A DNA stretch of 64,000 nt from Asterias amurensis (Eukaryota > Echinodermata > Asteroidea > Forcipulatida > Asteriidae). The translations under genes were made by a program, and so were the position numbers. Location: positions 7,193,391 through 7,257,390 of the forward strand of contig NC_092657.1 of assembly GCF_032118995.1 (NCBI RefSeq). Reading direction: 5' to 3'. Positions 1 to 10,778 of the stretch are shown here, in pieces. The notes beneath the pieces were generated by a model, which was given only the letters and a program-made list of their open reading frames with translations, had not been told where the DNA came from and ran no database searches. The first letter of the stretch is position 1; every line of letters begins with the position of its first letter.

Positions 1-170
1 TTAACTGAACGTTTATCCTTCACATTCTAAATTGTTATGGTTTTAAATTAATTGACTTCGATCTCTAGCCATACGGTGATGACGTTCTGACATTGATTCT
101 CTCATCAACAGGCGAAGGTTGCTTATAATAACAAATATTTCTTGCATTTTGTTTACATTCAACCAAAATC

Positions 171-419
171 TGATGAGAATGTCACACTCATTGTAATCTG
201 ATGAGAATGTCACACTCATTGTAGTCTGATGAGAATGTCACACTCATTGTAATCTAATGAGAATGTCACACTCATTGTAATCTGATGAGAATGTCACACT
301 CATTGTAATCTAATGAGAATGTCACACTCATTGTAATCTGATGAGAATGTCACACTCATTGTAATCTAATGAGAATGTCACACTCATTGTAATCTGATGA
401 GAATGTCACACTCATTGTA
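171..419. repeat. 28-bp tandem satellite, 9 copies
   Basis: Nine head-to-tail copies of a 28-bp unit with core GAGAATGTCACACTCATT. Each unit holds an inverted repeat, ATGAG and CTCAT around nine bases. From the third copy the units alternate between TGATGAG and TAATGAG, so the later part is a 56-bp dimer repeat. Seen directly. No gene overlaps it. Confidence 0.95.
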
Positions 420-1923
420 AAAAGTTTTGAGTTTAAACTCATTTGCTGTACCCCTTTTTTGCAAACATGTTAAATTATTAACATGCTTATCATGTTGACA
501 CCTGCTCACATGGTTTGTAGCATTCAAACACGAACGAGAATCTAAACATGTTTTAGCTTATACATGTGTGCAAAAAAGTGAGTGCAAAACTTATGTTTAG
601 AATTGTGTTGAAAATGTGATATAGACTCAGAAGGTGTCCTTTTCCTCTGATTGGTTGCTCACAAAATTAAGCCCTTCGTTATTGTATTGCAACTGATGTA
701 ACTCTGTTGGTATTCCACATGACAATCACATAGAGACCACTCTGGTTAGTTAGAACATGATATTGTACAAAGAAACACCAATCATCAATTAAAACAAACA
801 CCCAGAACTGATTTGGTTTAGTGGTCCCTTTTAAGTGATAGAGTAATGCGTGAACAACCAGCTTCTATGAACAACACGTTGGGATGTTTAGTAATTCATA
901 AAACAAAAATCACCGGCCGAGAGTCCAAACAAGGTTCTTGCTTTATGGGTATTGACTCAGCGGTAACAATCAATATGCTGAGATAATAACTTAAAAACAA
1001 AAAGCATGCAGTCAGTGTGTTTCCGTTGTTTTGTGGTATGTCAGAGGATCATGAGCAGTCCCCAATTTGTTCTCTTGGTCAAAATTGTTAATGGACTCAA
1101 ATTAATTTTTCTACAAGGAAAGACAAAAACAGCAAACACAACACCAACAAATCAATGCAAAGGTCAGTTATGATTTTCAACCAATCAATAATTGTTCATG
1201 TGTGTTCTACAGTGTACCAAAGGATTCTGAACAAGGACGCAGTCCAAAATTTGTTCGAGAGGTCAACTTGGTAATTAAGTCAAATTGATTTTACAATCAG
1301 TAAAAAACGGCAAGAAAAACTGAGAGAAACCATGAACCAGGTAGCGTGTGGCATGCCGATACTGACGGTCAGTGTCGTCCATATAAAATCCTCTTGACTG
1401 CTCATGTTTATTCATGAATTATTGTTGGTGTTAGCCAATCAAAGTGTGCTCATTGTAGCAGATAACAGTATATTGCTCTATTGGTGATGCAGAAACAAGA
1501 GGTATCACAACTCCTCTACGAAGCAACCATTTAGGTCAACTTTGTCTTTCTGAGAAAAAAAAGCAAGTTTATTGAGAGGTAATATATATCTCTTGTGTCT
1601 ATAAGCTGTCACTGTGTGTGTTCATCTGTGCCAAATTGTTCCTGTATTAATGACAAACCATTATCAGTAACAGCTGGACGACTTGACACCAGAGTGTATA
1701 GTTGAGAAAACTCATCACCGAAGAACCACACTATTTTTACTGGAGAAATTTGTGACATAAGTGGTGGTTTTACAAAGGAACGAGTCGCAGGTAGACTACG
1801 GTGCAACGCATAATAAGTATTGACTCTCAACAGCCAATTTTTTCGGGGGAAATTTAGACAATCATTTGATTCGTAAAAGGCAAAACTGTAGATATCTACG
1901 TTAATTTTGTTTGCAAGAGCATC
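420..1923. other. Non-coding stretch upstream of the lectin gene
   Basis: AT-rich sequence with only short, unconvincing ORFs. A run AATATATAT near 1581 could serve as a TATA-like element for the lectin gene, about 340 bases before its ATG, but nothing else supports this. No known repeat family was recognised. Confidence 0.4.
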
Positions 1924-2442
1924 ATGTCGTCCTTAATGTTGTTCACATTGATTGCCTTGCTACATAGCCGTTGCTTTGGAGTAGTTTCATCTGGAGGACC
2001 GCAATGCTTTACATTTATGAGTCACCACTCCTCCTGTCCGGAGTCTTGGCATCACTGGGGAGACTCTTGCTACAGGATCACGGACTCCAACGTTCCCTGG
2101 TCCGATGCTAGAGACGAGTGTGGTAAGCTGGATGGTGTTCTGGCCGCACCCAGCTCAAGTCAAGAAAACGAGTTTATTGTATCTTTGATTCCAGCAGGCG
2201 GCTATGTGTGGATCGACTGCAATGATATCGAGGAGGAAGGAAGATGGGAGTGCAGAGAGGGTGGCATACAAGTCTCTTATAGAAACTGGTATTCTACTGA
2301 ACCCAATAATGAAGGAGAGGAAGATTGCGCCATCATTTCGCGGGCGGTGGGAATTGCAGAATGGCACGATGTAGGTTGCAACTGGGTTTGCAGAGTCGCT
2401 TGCAAACTGGTTGGCAGACCAGTCCTTCGCATTGAACAATAG
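1924..2442 (+). CDS. Secreted C-type lectin, single exon
   Basis: 172 residues. Residues 1-19 or so form a hydrophobic signal peptide (MSSLMLFTLIALLHSRCFG). The rest is one C-type lectin domain: CPESWHHWGDSCY start (Cys38/Cys49), outer pair Cys66/Cys160, inner pair Cys135/Cys152, plus an extra Cys99/Cys110 pair. The carbohydrate-binding loop has EPN (126-128), the mannose-type calcium-site motif in this family. The usual WND is WHD (147-149), so calcium binding is likely but not certain. The domain fills the protein and there is no membrane segment, so it should be secreted and bind sugars extracellularly, possibly in immunity (inference). The whole domain lies in one exon, whereas animal lectin domains are often split by introns; this may be an intronless paralogue. 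An AATAAA follows 63 bases after the stop. Confidence 0.88.
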   Translation: MSSLMLFTLIALLHSRCFGVVSSGGPQCFTFMSHHSSCPESWHHWGDSCYRITDSNVPWSDARDECGKLDGVLAAPSSSQENEFIVSLIPAGGYVWIDCNDIEEEGRWECREGGIQVSYRNWYSTEPNNEGEEDCAIISRAVGIAEWHDVGCNWVCRVACKLVGRPVLRIEQ

Positions 2443-2504
2443 AACACCAACGTTCAGCGATCAAAAGTATATACCGTACAAGGAATCCTCTACCTTAATT
2501 ACAT

Positions 2505-2510
2505 AATAAA
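2505..2510 (+). terminator. Poly(A) signal of the lectin gene
   Basis: Canonical AATAAA 63 bases after the lectin stop codon, in the lectin's direction. A short 3' UTR supports a functional transcription unit. Confidence 0.6.
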
Positions 2511-2888
2511 CACAATGAAAGTGCTGCTTGTGGCGGAAGAACTGCGCTTTGGTAGTGCTACACGTCATTTCAGTATCATCGTTTATCATTTGGTTGGATT
2601 CTATCATGAGACTCGTCGTCAATTATAACAAAATCTCTGAAAGTGTTTGGGTACTGTTTCATTATATCCATGTTCTATCTATTAGTGATTTCAGACATTC
2701 CCACCAGTCTTCACTAGTTACAAGTTCAACTTGGCAGTCCAGTATAGAAGTCACATTTCTCATGAGTGGGTTAAAATGTAATGATTGAATGCATTGGACA
2801 GGTTTGAAATAATAAATAATTTCCATTTTAATCGTTCTCATAAATGTGTGTGCTTTCAGATGCCTAAAAAATATTATGCAAATTTCAT

Positions 2889-3205
2889 TTAAAGACACTG
2901 GACACTATTGGTAATTGTCAAAGACCAGTCTTCTCACTTGGTGTATCTCCACATTATGCACAAAATAACAAACCTGTGAAAAACTCAATTGGTCGTCGAA
3001 AATGCGAGATAATAAAGGAAGAAAAAACACCCTTGTCATACGAAGTTGTGTGTTTTCCTGCTTGATTTCGATACCTCACGCTTGAGGTTTCGAAATCAAT
3101 TCAAATACTTTACTGAGAAATTACTTCTTTCTCAAAAACTACATGACTTCAGAGGGAGTCATTTATCACAATGTGTTATACTATCAACAGCTCAAATAGT
3201 GTCCA
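2889..3205. mobile_element. Palindromic TTAA element, family 1 (diverged copy)
   Basis: Starts TTAA then AGACACTGGACACTATTGG, and runs through the family's conserved middle (GAGACCTCA-type inverted repeats, CTTTCTCAAAAACTAC) to a decayed end with ATAGTGTCCAG. Non-coding. The same family recurs about twelve times in this window. Confidence 0.75.
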
Positions 3206-3925
3206 GACTATTAGAACTATTAGAACAAGACTATTAGAACAACCTTTGCCTCCTTCTGTTGTGTCAATCTGATTTAGCGCTTATAACTTTCATATTTAGC
3301 GTTCTATAAACATTGCAATTATTATTATTGTTATTATTATCGTTTACAGTGAGGCCAGGGATTCCATGCGACGTTTATAACATTTTGCCAAATAGTGCCG
3401 GGTGTCCACTGCGCATGCTCAATTCGTAGCTGCGGCCTTTTTTGGGTGAAATGTTGATCAGTGTTACAACCTCTTTCCCTTCGTAGGTCGGTGGCCAGAT
3501 TCTGTCTATTCTACAAACATATTCATGGTAAATGTGGCACTATAATTTGAAAGGAAATCACTATTTTTTATCGCAAGGAAATCAACGAATCAAAATTAAT
3601 TATTTCAGCAATACATTTTTACTGAAAATATAATGACAAATTCAACACAAAAAACGTCTTTGATTCATGGTTGATGCATTTATTTCATTTATAAGGAAGA
3701 ATTACACAAACTGCCACCAAACTAATTAATAATAGCGCGAAGGGTTAATGTGACTGGGGTTGTTTCCTAGCGATGAACAACTTATGAATGTAGCTTGGCT
3801 TCGTTGGGTAACATTTTTGAGCTAACAAGGAATCTACTATGCTTACCTAATACTTGTACCCACATGTTTTCTAAAACTGGGCCTAAATCTCCGTAATGTG
3901 TGTTACGTAGCATAAAGCAACAGTG
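3206..3925. other. 3' flank of gene A, shared with gene B flank
   Basis: No gene. The stretch around 3700-3800 (CCAAACTAATTAATAATAG, then a GAAGGGTTAA motif and TAGCTTGGCTT) matches sequence around 31690-31780 downstream of gene B. The duplication that made genes A and B therefore included their downstream flanks. Confidence 0.5.
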
Positions 3926-3934
3926 CCCAGTTTA

Positions 3935-4312
3935 GTTTTAGAGCGGGCGAGTTTGTTTGTGAAAAGCGTTTGGAATTCGTTTGTTATAAAAATGCACATG
4001 GTTAGAAACATGTTTTTAAAGTAGAAGATAATAATCCACACAAAAATACCTCGAAATTTCAATGTTTTCCTTATACGTCGTGAATTAACACGGCACGCCA
4101 TTTTCTGAAGCCAATTCTTGAACTCCACAAAACGGCCGACCGTGTTAGCTCGCAAACAAGGGAAAACCACGACATTTCGAGGAATGTTTATGTCGATCAT
4201 TATATTCTACTTTTAAAGCATTTATTTTTCACTTGCATTTCATAACAAATAGCTTCTATAAGTTTTCATATACCAACTCGCCCGATCCAAAGCAACGTCC
4301 ACTTTAAGATTG
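3935..4312. mobile_element. Palindromic TTAA element, family 2 (diverged copy)
   Basis: Two inverted arms: GAAAAGCGTTTGGAATTCG..ATAAAAATGCACATGG on the left, and their complement with CTCGCCCGATCCAAAGCAACG on the right. The centre carries the two halves of CGGCCGACCGTGTTAG. The right end is followed by TTAA. A degenerate copy of the 26244 and 47288 elements. Confidence 0.7.
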
Positions 4313-5187
4313 TAAGAACAGGAGTTTCTTTAAAACAATTGCCGACCCAAATGTGTTATCATTTACGATGGTTGGATGACATGCTAGGTTTGTTTACTTT
4401 TTTGTTTGATTTTTCTTTTCTTTTTTTCTGGATGAAGTGTTTTGAAATTAATGTACTTATCTATTTGATACTGGACAATTACACTATAGACCATGTGACA
4501 TTTGTTTACAACAGCTGTGACCTTGTACATCCTTTGGCTAGTCTGGTAGGCAAGATACTGCACTGGTCATATGGGAAAGTTGACATTTTGTGTCATAATT
4601 GCCACATAAATCAAAGAGAAATGAAAGTAAAAGCTGGACAGGTTTTTTGCGATGTGACCCCTTTCATCATATCAAACGTTTACGAGAGTTAGACAGTGCA
4701 ATCTCCGTAAAATATCAGATTTGATGTTCTCTACCATTGAGCTGTGTACAAATCATGCCTGCGGGCTTGGTGCCTCTTTTGTAAACAAGTGATGTCACGG
4801 GACACATTGTATATACATACTATACTATTAAAGTTAATTTTCGCCCCCCCCCCCCCTGTTTTATTGTGACATATTTTTAAGGTCACTGATTGCATGTTTT
4901 GGTTGATTGCTCTTTTCTCATGAATGCATATTTACATTGTCTGTGTCCATACAAAGTTTTGTCATGTACCAGACCCAAATAGCCCTTTAATACAAACAGG
5001 ACGTTAACAGTTTTAGCAATATTAAAAGTGCAAAACGTATTACTTCTTCTGCTGAGCAACATTTTTAGGTTAGTTTAGCATCATTATCATTGTTTTCGTA
5101 ACCGTTAAGATAAGCAGTAATACAACTTAGCGAAATATTGCAAAAACATTCAAACTAAACATATTAAAGTAAACCCATCTACTCGTA
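4313..5187. other. 3' flank of gene A, no gene seen
   Basis: A 117-codon open frame (4339-4692, +) has no recognisable motif, no splice or poly(A) context, and Leu/Phe-rich low-complexity composition, so it is not called. A C14 run lies near 4844. The part around 5040-5130 is similar to 32500-32570 downstream of gene B. Confidence 0.4.
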
Positions 5188-5193
5188 TTTATT
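5188..5193 (-). terminator. Poly(A) signal of gene A
   Basis: AATAAA on the minus strand 88 bases after the gene A stop codon at 5281-5283. It is the first such signal downstream. Confidence 0.55.
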
Positions 5194-5280
5194 TACCTTT
5201 AATGGACATAAAACAATTTGTTGTCAGTGTAAGTAATGCTTGTCAGTTCCTCGTTGTCTGCGACAGTCCATCAGATCAAT

Positions 5281-5294
5281 TTATTTACCATCTT
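5281..5294 (-). CDS. Gene A terminal coding exon (Lys-Asp-Gly-Lys-stop)
   Basis: Acceptor CTTTAACAG precedes AAGATGGTAAATAA. With the A left from the 6549 exon this reads K-D-G-K-stop. The 3' UTR that follows (GATCTGATGGA.., CAACGAGGAACTG) is matched by the gene B 3' exon at about 32772, which supports it being a real exon. Confidence 0.65.
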
Positions 5295-8200
5295 CTGTTA
5301 AAGACAAGAAGAAATATCTACATTTAAAAAAAAAAATTAACAATAATAATTATGTAAATGTATGTAATTTGAGTTCTTGGAACTAACCAGATTCCGAAAT
5401 CTGAAGGCCTGACCTAGTATGATCATTAATAATCAAACTTACACAAATTGTATCAAACTAGTCAGAGTCAAATCCATTTGAGCAACCGGTTTCAGAGTCA
5501 GTGTAACCAGGATTCTGAGTTAACTGACACAAATTGTAAACTGCGCAGAGTCAAATCCATTTGAGCAACCGGTTTCCGGGTCAGTGTGACCAGGATTCTG
5601 AGTCAACTGACACAAATTGTTTCAAACTGCGCAGAGTCAAATCCATTTGAGCAACCGGTTTCCGGGTCAGTGTGACCAGGATTCTGAGTCAACTGACACA
5701 AATTGTATCAAACTACACAGAGTCAAATCCATTTGAGCAACCGGTTTCCGGGTCAGTGTGACCAGGATTCTGAGTCAACTGACACAAATTGTATCAAACT
5801 ACGCAGAGTCAAATCCATTTGAGCAACCGGTTTCAGGGTCAGTGTGACCAGGATTGTGAGTCGACTGACACAAATTGTTTCAAACTACGCAGAGTCAAAT
5901 TCATTTGAGCAACCGGTTTCAGGGTCAGTGTGACCAGGATTGTGAGTCAACTGACACAAATTGTATCAAACTACGCAGAGTCAAATCCATTTGAGCAACC
6001 GGTTTCCGGGTCAGTGTGACCAGGATTCTGAGTCAACTGACACAAATTGTTTCAAACTACGCAGAGTCAAATCCATTTGAGCAACCGGTTTCAGGGTCAG
6101 TGTGACCAGGATTCTGAGTCAACTGACACAAATTGTATCAAACTACACAGAGTCAAATCCATTTGAGCAACCGGTTTCAGGGTCAGTGTAAACAGGATTC
6201 TGAGTCAACTGACATAAATTGTATCAAACTACGCGGAGTCAAAACCATTTGAGCAACCGGTTTCAAAATCTTGTTGTCAACTTAAATATACGTATTGAGA
6301 GAACCTAAGTACTTCGTTGTGCATGGCACAATGTGTTTTGCATTACTTTAGGACAATTAAAATACAAACCTATATTCGTTTAGCCGTTGCACTAAAGCAA
6401 ATAATAATTTAAAATAAAAATTTAGTTTGAAAATACGGAAAATCTGTCGTATATTTTGTTGTATCAATGAGGTCATTTAAAAAGTTTCCGTGTTGCGAAT
6501 ATTTCAGACCAAATATTAATAAAAAGATAAAAATAAAAGTGTTCTTACTGAAGCAGTATCCAGTGCCATCTTTATCTTGACAGTACTGACCCGCAGGACA
6601 CTGGAATAGTGGTCCACATGTATAGCGCTCTGTAGGGAAGGATAAACCAATACAACATCACCGTTCAACAATGTAAGAGAATGGGCAGCAGTAGAAAAAT
6701 GTTAAGTACAACAAAGGGCTGTTTTGGAAGCAAAATTGGGATGTGAAATCCCCTTGAAAGTGAACATTTGAAATCAATAATAACAGCAATTTCTTGAGAA
6801 AACAAAGCAAGCGGTAATTAAGTTTAAAGGCAGTGGAGACTTGGTAATTACTCAAGATAATTATTGGCATAAAACCTCATTTGGCAATGAGTAATGGGGA
6901 GAGTTTGAGAGTATAAAACATTGTGAGAAACGGCTTCCTCTGAAGTGCCATAGTTTTTGAGAAAGAAGTAATTTTCCATGAATTTGATTTCGAGACCTCA
7001 GATTTAGAATTTCAGGTCTCGAAAACAAGCATCTAAAAGCACACAACTTCGTGTGACAGGGGTGTTTTTTCTTGTATTGTTATCTCGAAACTTCGACGAC
7101 CGACTGAGCTCATACTTTCACAGGTTTGTTATTTTATGCATATGTTGAGATACACCAAATGAGAATACTGGTCTTTGGCAATTACCAATAGTGTGCACTT
7201 TAAGATGTATGCTCGAGATGGGTAAACCTGCACCAAGAGAAAAGAAAAGAACCATCTCCCCTTGTTTGCCAATGGGAAACTTTGGGACGCTAGGTGGCAG
7301 CAGACTTTCCAGGTAAATTTCCATTGTTTACGTAGTTCTGGGCGTGCGCACACGACCGAGAACAATGGATCAGAGTAAGGGGACCCAGATTGTGTTGTAA
7401 ACAAACGAACTCAACTTGCAACAAACTGTTCAGTTTTGCATTCAATGTTAGCGTTCTAAGAGTAGTTCACCAATTAAGTTGATCAAATCCCCATCGAACT
7501 TTTGTAATTCTGTTGCTATGGTTTTATCGAAAGAAATGCAGGATTGGTGAGGATAAAGGAGACTCATGATTGTTCAAAAAAACAAAGCAAGAGGTATTTG
7601 TTTAAGGTGTATGCTCGAGATGGGTATACCTGCACCAAGAGAAAGGAAAAGAACCATCTCCCCTCGCCAATTGTAAGCGCGTCTGATAAACTTGCCATTT
7701 CAACCACCGGGACTATGCCATCATTAAGAAAGAAAGCAGCATTTTGTGACATGAAATTGGCCCAAGGTTTTGAGGACACACAAACCAAACAGCGCCCTCT
7801 ACTGTGTGCTCTGCGCAACCCCAATTCGTCTTGTCACCTCCTACAGCAAGACGATTTATCTCAGATTTGATCATTTGCATAAAGTTATTCTTACATTATC
7901 AAATTGTGATAAGATGTAACACCTTTCATCTCAAAATGTAAAGATATTTTACAATACTACAAACACATTAAGAAAATAAATGAAAAATGAATCTTACTTT
8001 GTTCAGCGAAGTTCCCTTCTTGCCCGTTTTCTAAAAGCATACAACAAAGACAAAATTAAAATTAAAATCAATGGCGTTTATAAATAAACAATGAAATTGC
8101 AAATAATACTTAGAAGTGTCAGAGCTTTTTACAAAGCCTTTACAAAGACTTTTCACCCTCAAAACAGAGACTTTGTTGGCACTAAAGACACTTTAATCAG

Positions 8201-10739
8201 ACGGAAATAGATGCCTGAACTTACCGTAACTTAGTTCTTCTTATAACCATTATAGACGCTTTCGGTAAACAGTATTGTCCAAAGGCCCACATTTCGAAAA
8301 TTTATGCTCAATCGGTCATCAGAGTCGGGAGAAAATAACGGGAAACCCACCCTTGTTTCCGCACGTTTCGCCGTGTCAATCCGTAATTCTCGATGTCGAG
8401 AATTCATAATTTTATTGTTTTAATGCTTTCTCAAAAAGTAAAGCATTTCATGGAATAATATTTCAAGAGAAGTCTTTCACCATTACCTTCTGTAAACCCT
8501 GTAAGTTATTTGTAAATCTGTGAACTTTTATTCATTTTTTTCTGTTGTGAAAGTGTATAATGGCTTTAAATAATATAACTTTTAAGATCTGTTTTGTAAG
8601 CCCGGTACAAAGTTCCAGACGAATCCAAGCAATGTGAGAAAGTTCCAGTCAACGATGCATCAGAGTGAATGCTAGAGGATTTTGTCTTTGTGTCGTGTTG
8701 CTGAGTTATATTGGTTTATTTAGAATACTCACTGCGTTTATTCAACAGACTCTCAAGATTACGGAGAAGCTCCCGAAGGGTTGGTTCATCTGAAGATATA
8801 AATTAAATGAATAAATCGACGATATGAGCTGAAAGTGGCAAACACATTAGAAATGACCGCGATCAGGCTTAGCCTAAAAGCGATGCGTCAACTATACACC
8901 ACACACCGCCACACACATTTGCCGTTTTCTACATTTGCTTAGAGGCAGTGGACACTATTTTAATTACTCAAAATAATGATTAGCATAAAACCTTTCTTGG
9001 TGACGAGTAATGGGGAGAGGTTGATGGTGTAAAACATTGTGAGAAACGGCTCCCTCTGAAGTGACATAGTTTTCAAGAAAGAAGTAATTTTCCAGGGGGG
9101 GGCATGTTTAGTCTGAAGCAATGTATTAAGGCATGGAATTTCGAACAGTAACATGTGTAAAAAATGCACAATTCCAATACACGCTCTTTGCTATGAAAGT
9201 CGCCATCTTGTACGACAAACCGTATGCGCATCCAAACGCGTACTTCAATGAAGCACGCAACATTCCCGGTTTGATTTCTACTGCACATGCACGCATATAT
9301 AACTCTATGATATGCACGCACTCACACACTCACACGCGCACAGACGCCATCTTGTAGGGCAGATTTTTGAACGGTGACGTCATATTCAATACGGTCTTTT
9401 CGCCTTGTCACCTCGTATATCAAGACGATAACTTCAGGTTCTATCATTTGCATAAAGTTATTCTTACACGATCAAATTAATCTAAGATGTTTCACCTTTC
9501 TTCTCAAATTGTCAGCTCAAAATGTAAAACAAAGGCATTTACAATACTACAAACATGTTAAGAAACAACATGAAAAATGAATCTTACTTTCTTCAGCGGC
9601 TTCCCTTTCCTGCGTGTTTTCTAAAAGCATACAACAAATGAACAAAATAAATAATCAACTAAATGTCGTTTATGAAACAATAAAGTTTCGATGCTTGTTT
9701 TTATGTTTGCTGCTGCTGATACTGCTTCCGCCTTTTCCCCTAAAGCCTTTTTGAGATATTTGCTTTAGAAATAATGTTTGTCCCAAGATCCATAAACACA
9801 AATAAGTCTAAAAGATAAAAAGAATAGTGCGGTAAACAGTTCTAAGATGGTGTTATCTTCACCAAAAGAGTTGAGCTTTCTTAGAAAATTCCAATGATGA
9901 CGTAGTTTACTAGTTGTACAACTTGTGTTTTTATCAAACTCCAATTTATCGTCTATAACAGTTTCAATGTACTTTTTATACTCCGTTACTCTTTCAATTG
10001 GCAGTCCATTTATAGTAACTTCTGGTATGGGCGTGCCTCTCTTTCTGAAGTCAATAACCAATTCCTTTGTTTTATTCACATTAATGTCAAGGTCATTTTC
10101 TCTACACCAGTTTTAATTTCGCTGTTGTTGCGTTGCAGTGAGTTAAGTTCTCTGTGGAAGACATACGACTAACAGTTGAAAAATCATCAGCACATTAATT
10201 TGATTAAGGAATGTTTTGATTTTGGAGGGGTACAAGTCCTTTCGTATGAAGCTGAGGGGGTACTTTTTAGTATGTTAATAGTGCTAGTGGTTTTAATTGT
10301 TGTTTTCTTTAATATTTGTCTAAGGGGTCTTTGTGCTTTTTTTGGATGGTGTTTGGGGAGGCTTTCTGCTAACATTGTCCTCGAGCTCAGTGGGTTTGGC
10401 ATGAATCTGTGAGGGTGCACTGTTTTGTTTTTTTAGGGTTTTTAGTCCATTCTATGTTTTTTATTTTTAATTGTTGTCCCTTCCTCTTATCGCTGCGGTG
10501 TTTTGTTGTAGGTGTAGTTTTTTGTTTTCAATAGTCTGGTTTTGCTTGTGTTTTAATGATTTCTTTGTGTGATTTTAAAATGTTTCAGTGCAATCACCTT
10601 TTTATATTGTATAATTATATTTTTATCGTTGGCAGGGGTCTGGTTTTACACATCTTTTGATGACAGTTTTATACTTTTGTTTTAACCTTGACAGCCCCTG
10701 TACAACTTGCAACTATTGTGTATGTCTAAAGATTTAAAA

Positions 10740-10778
<39 letters not shown>

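Noticed and set aside
171-419. Possible CRISPR-like array
   Set aside because: The repeats are contiguous with no unique spacers and the genome is eukaryotic; it is a satellite.
4339-4692. 117-codon plus ORF
   Set aside because: No recognised motif, no gene signals, AT-rich composition typical of chance ORFs in this window.
9073-9357. Overlapping ORFs near 9.1-9.3 kb, repeated at 14.5-14.8 kb
   Set aside because: Same duplicated intron sequence in units 2 and 4; several frames on both strands are open and none shows a motif.
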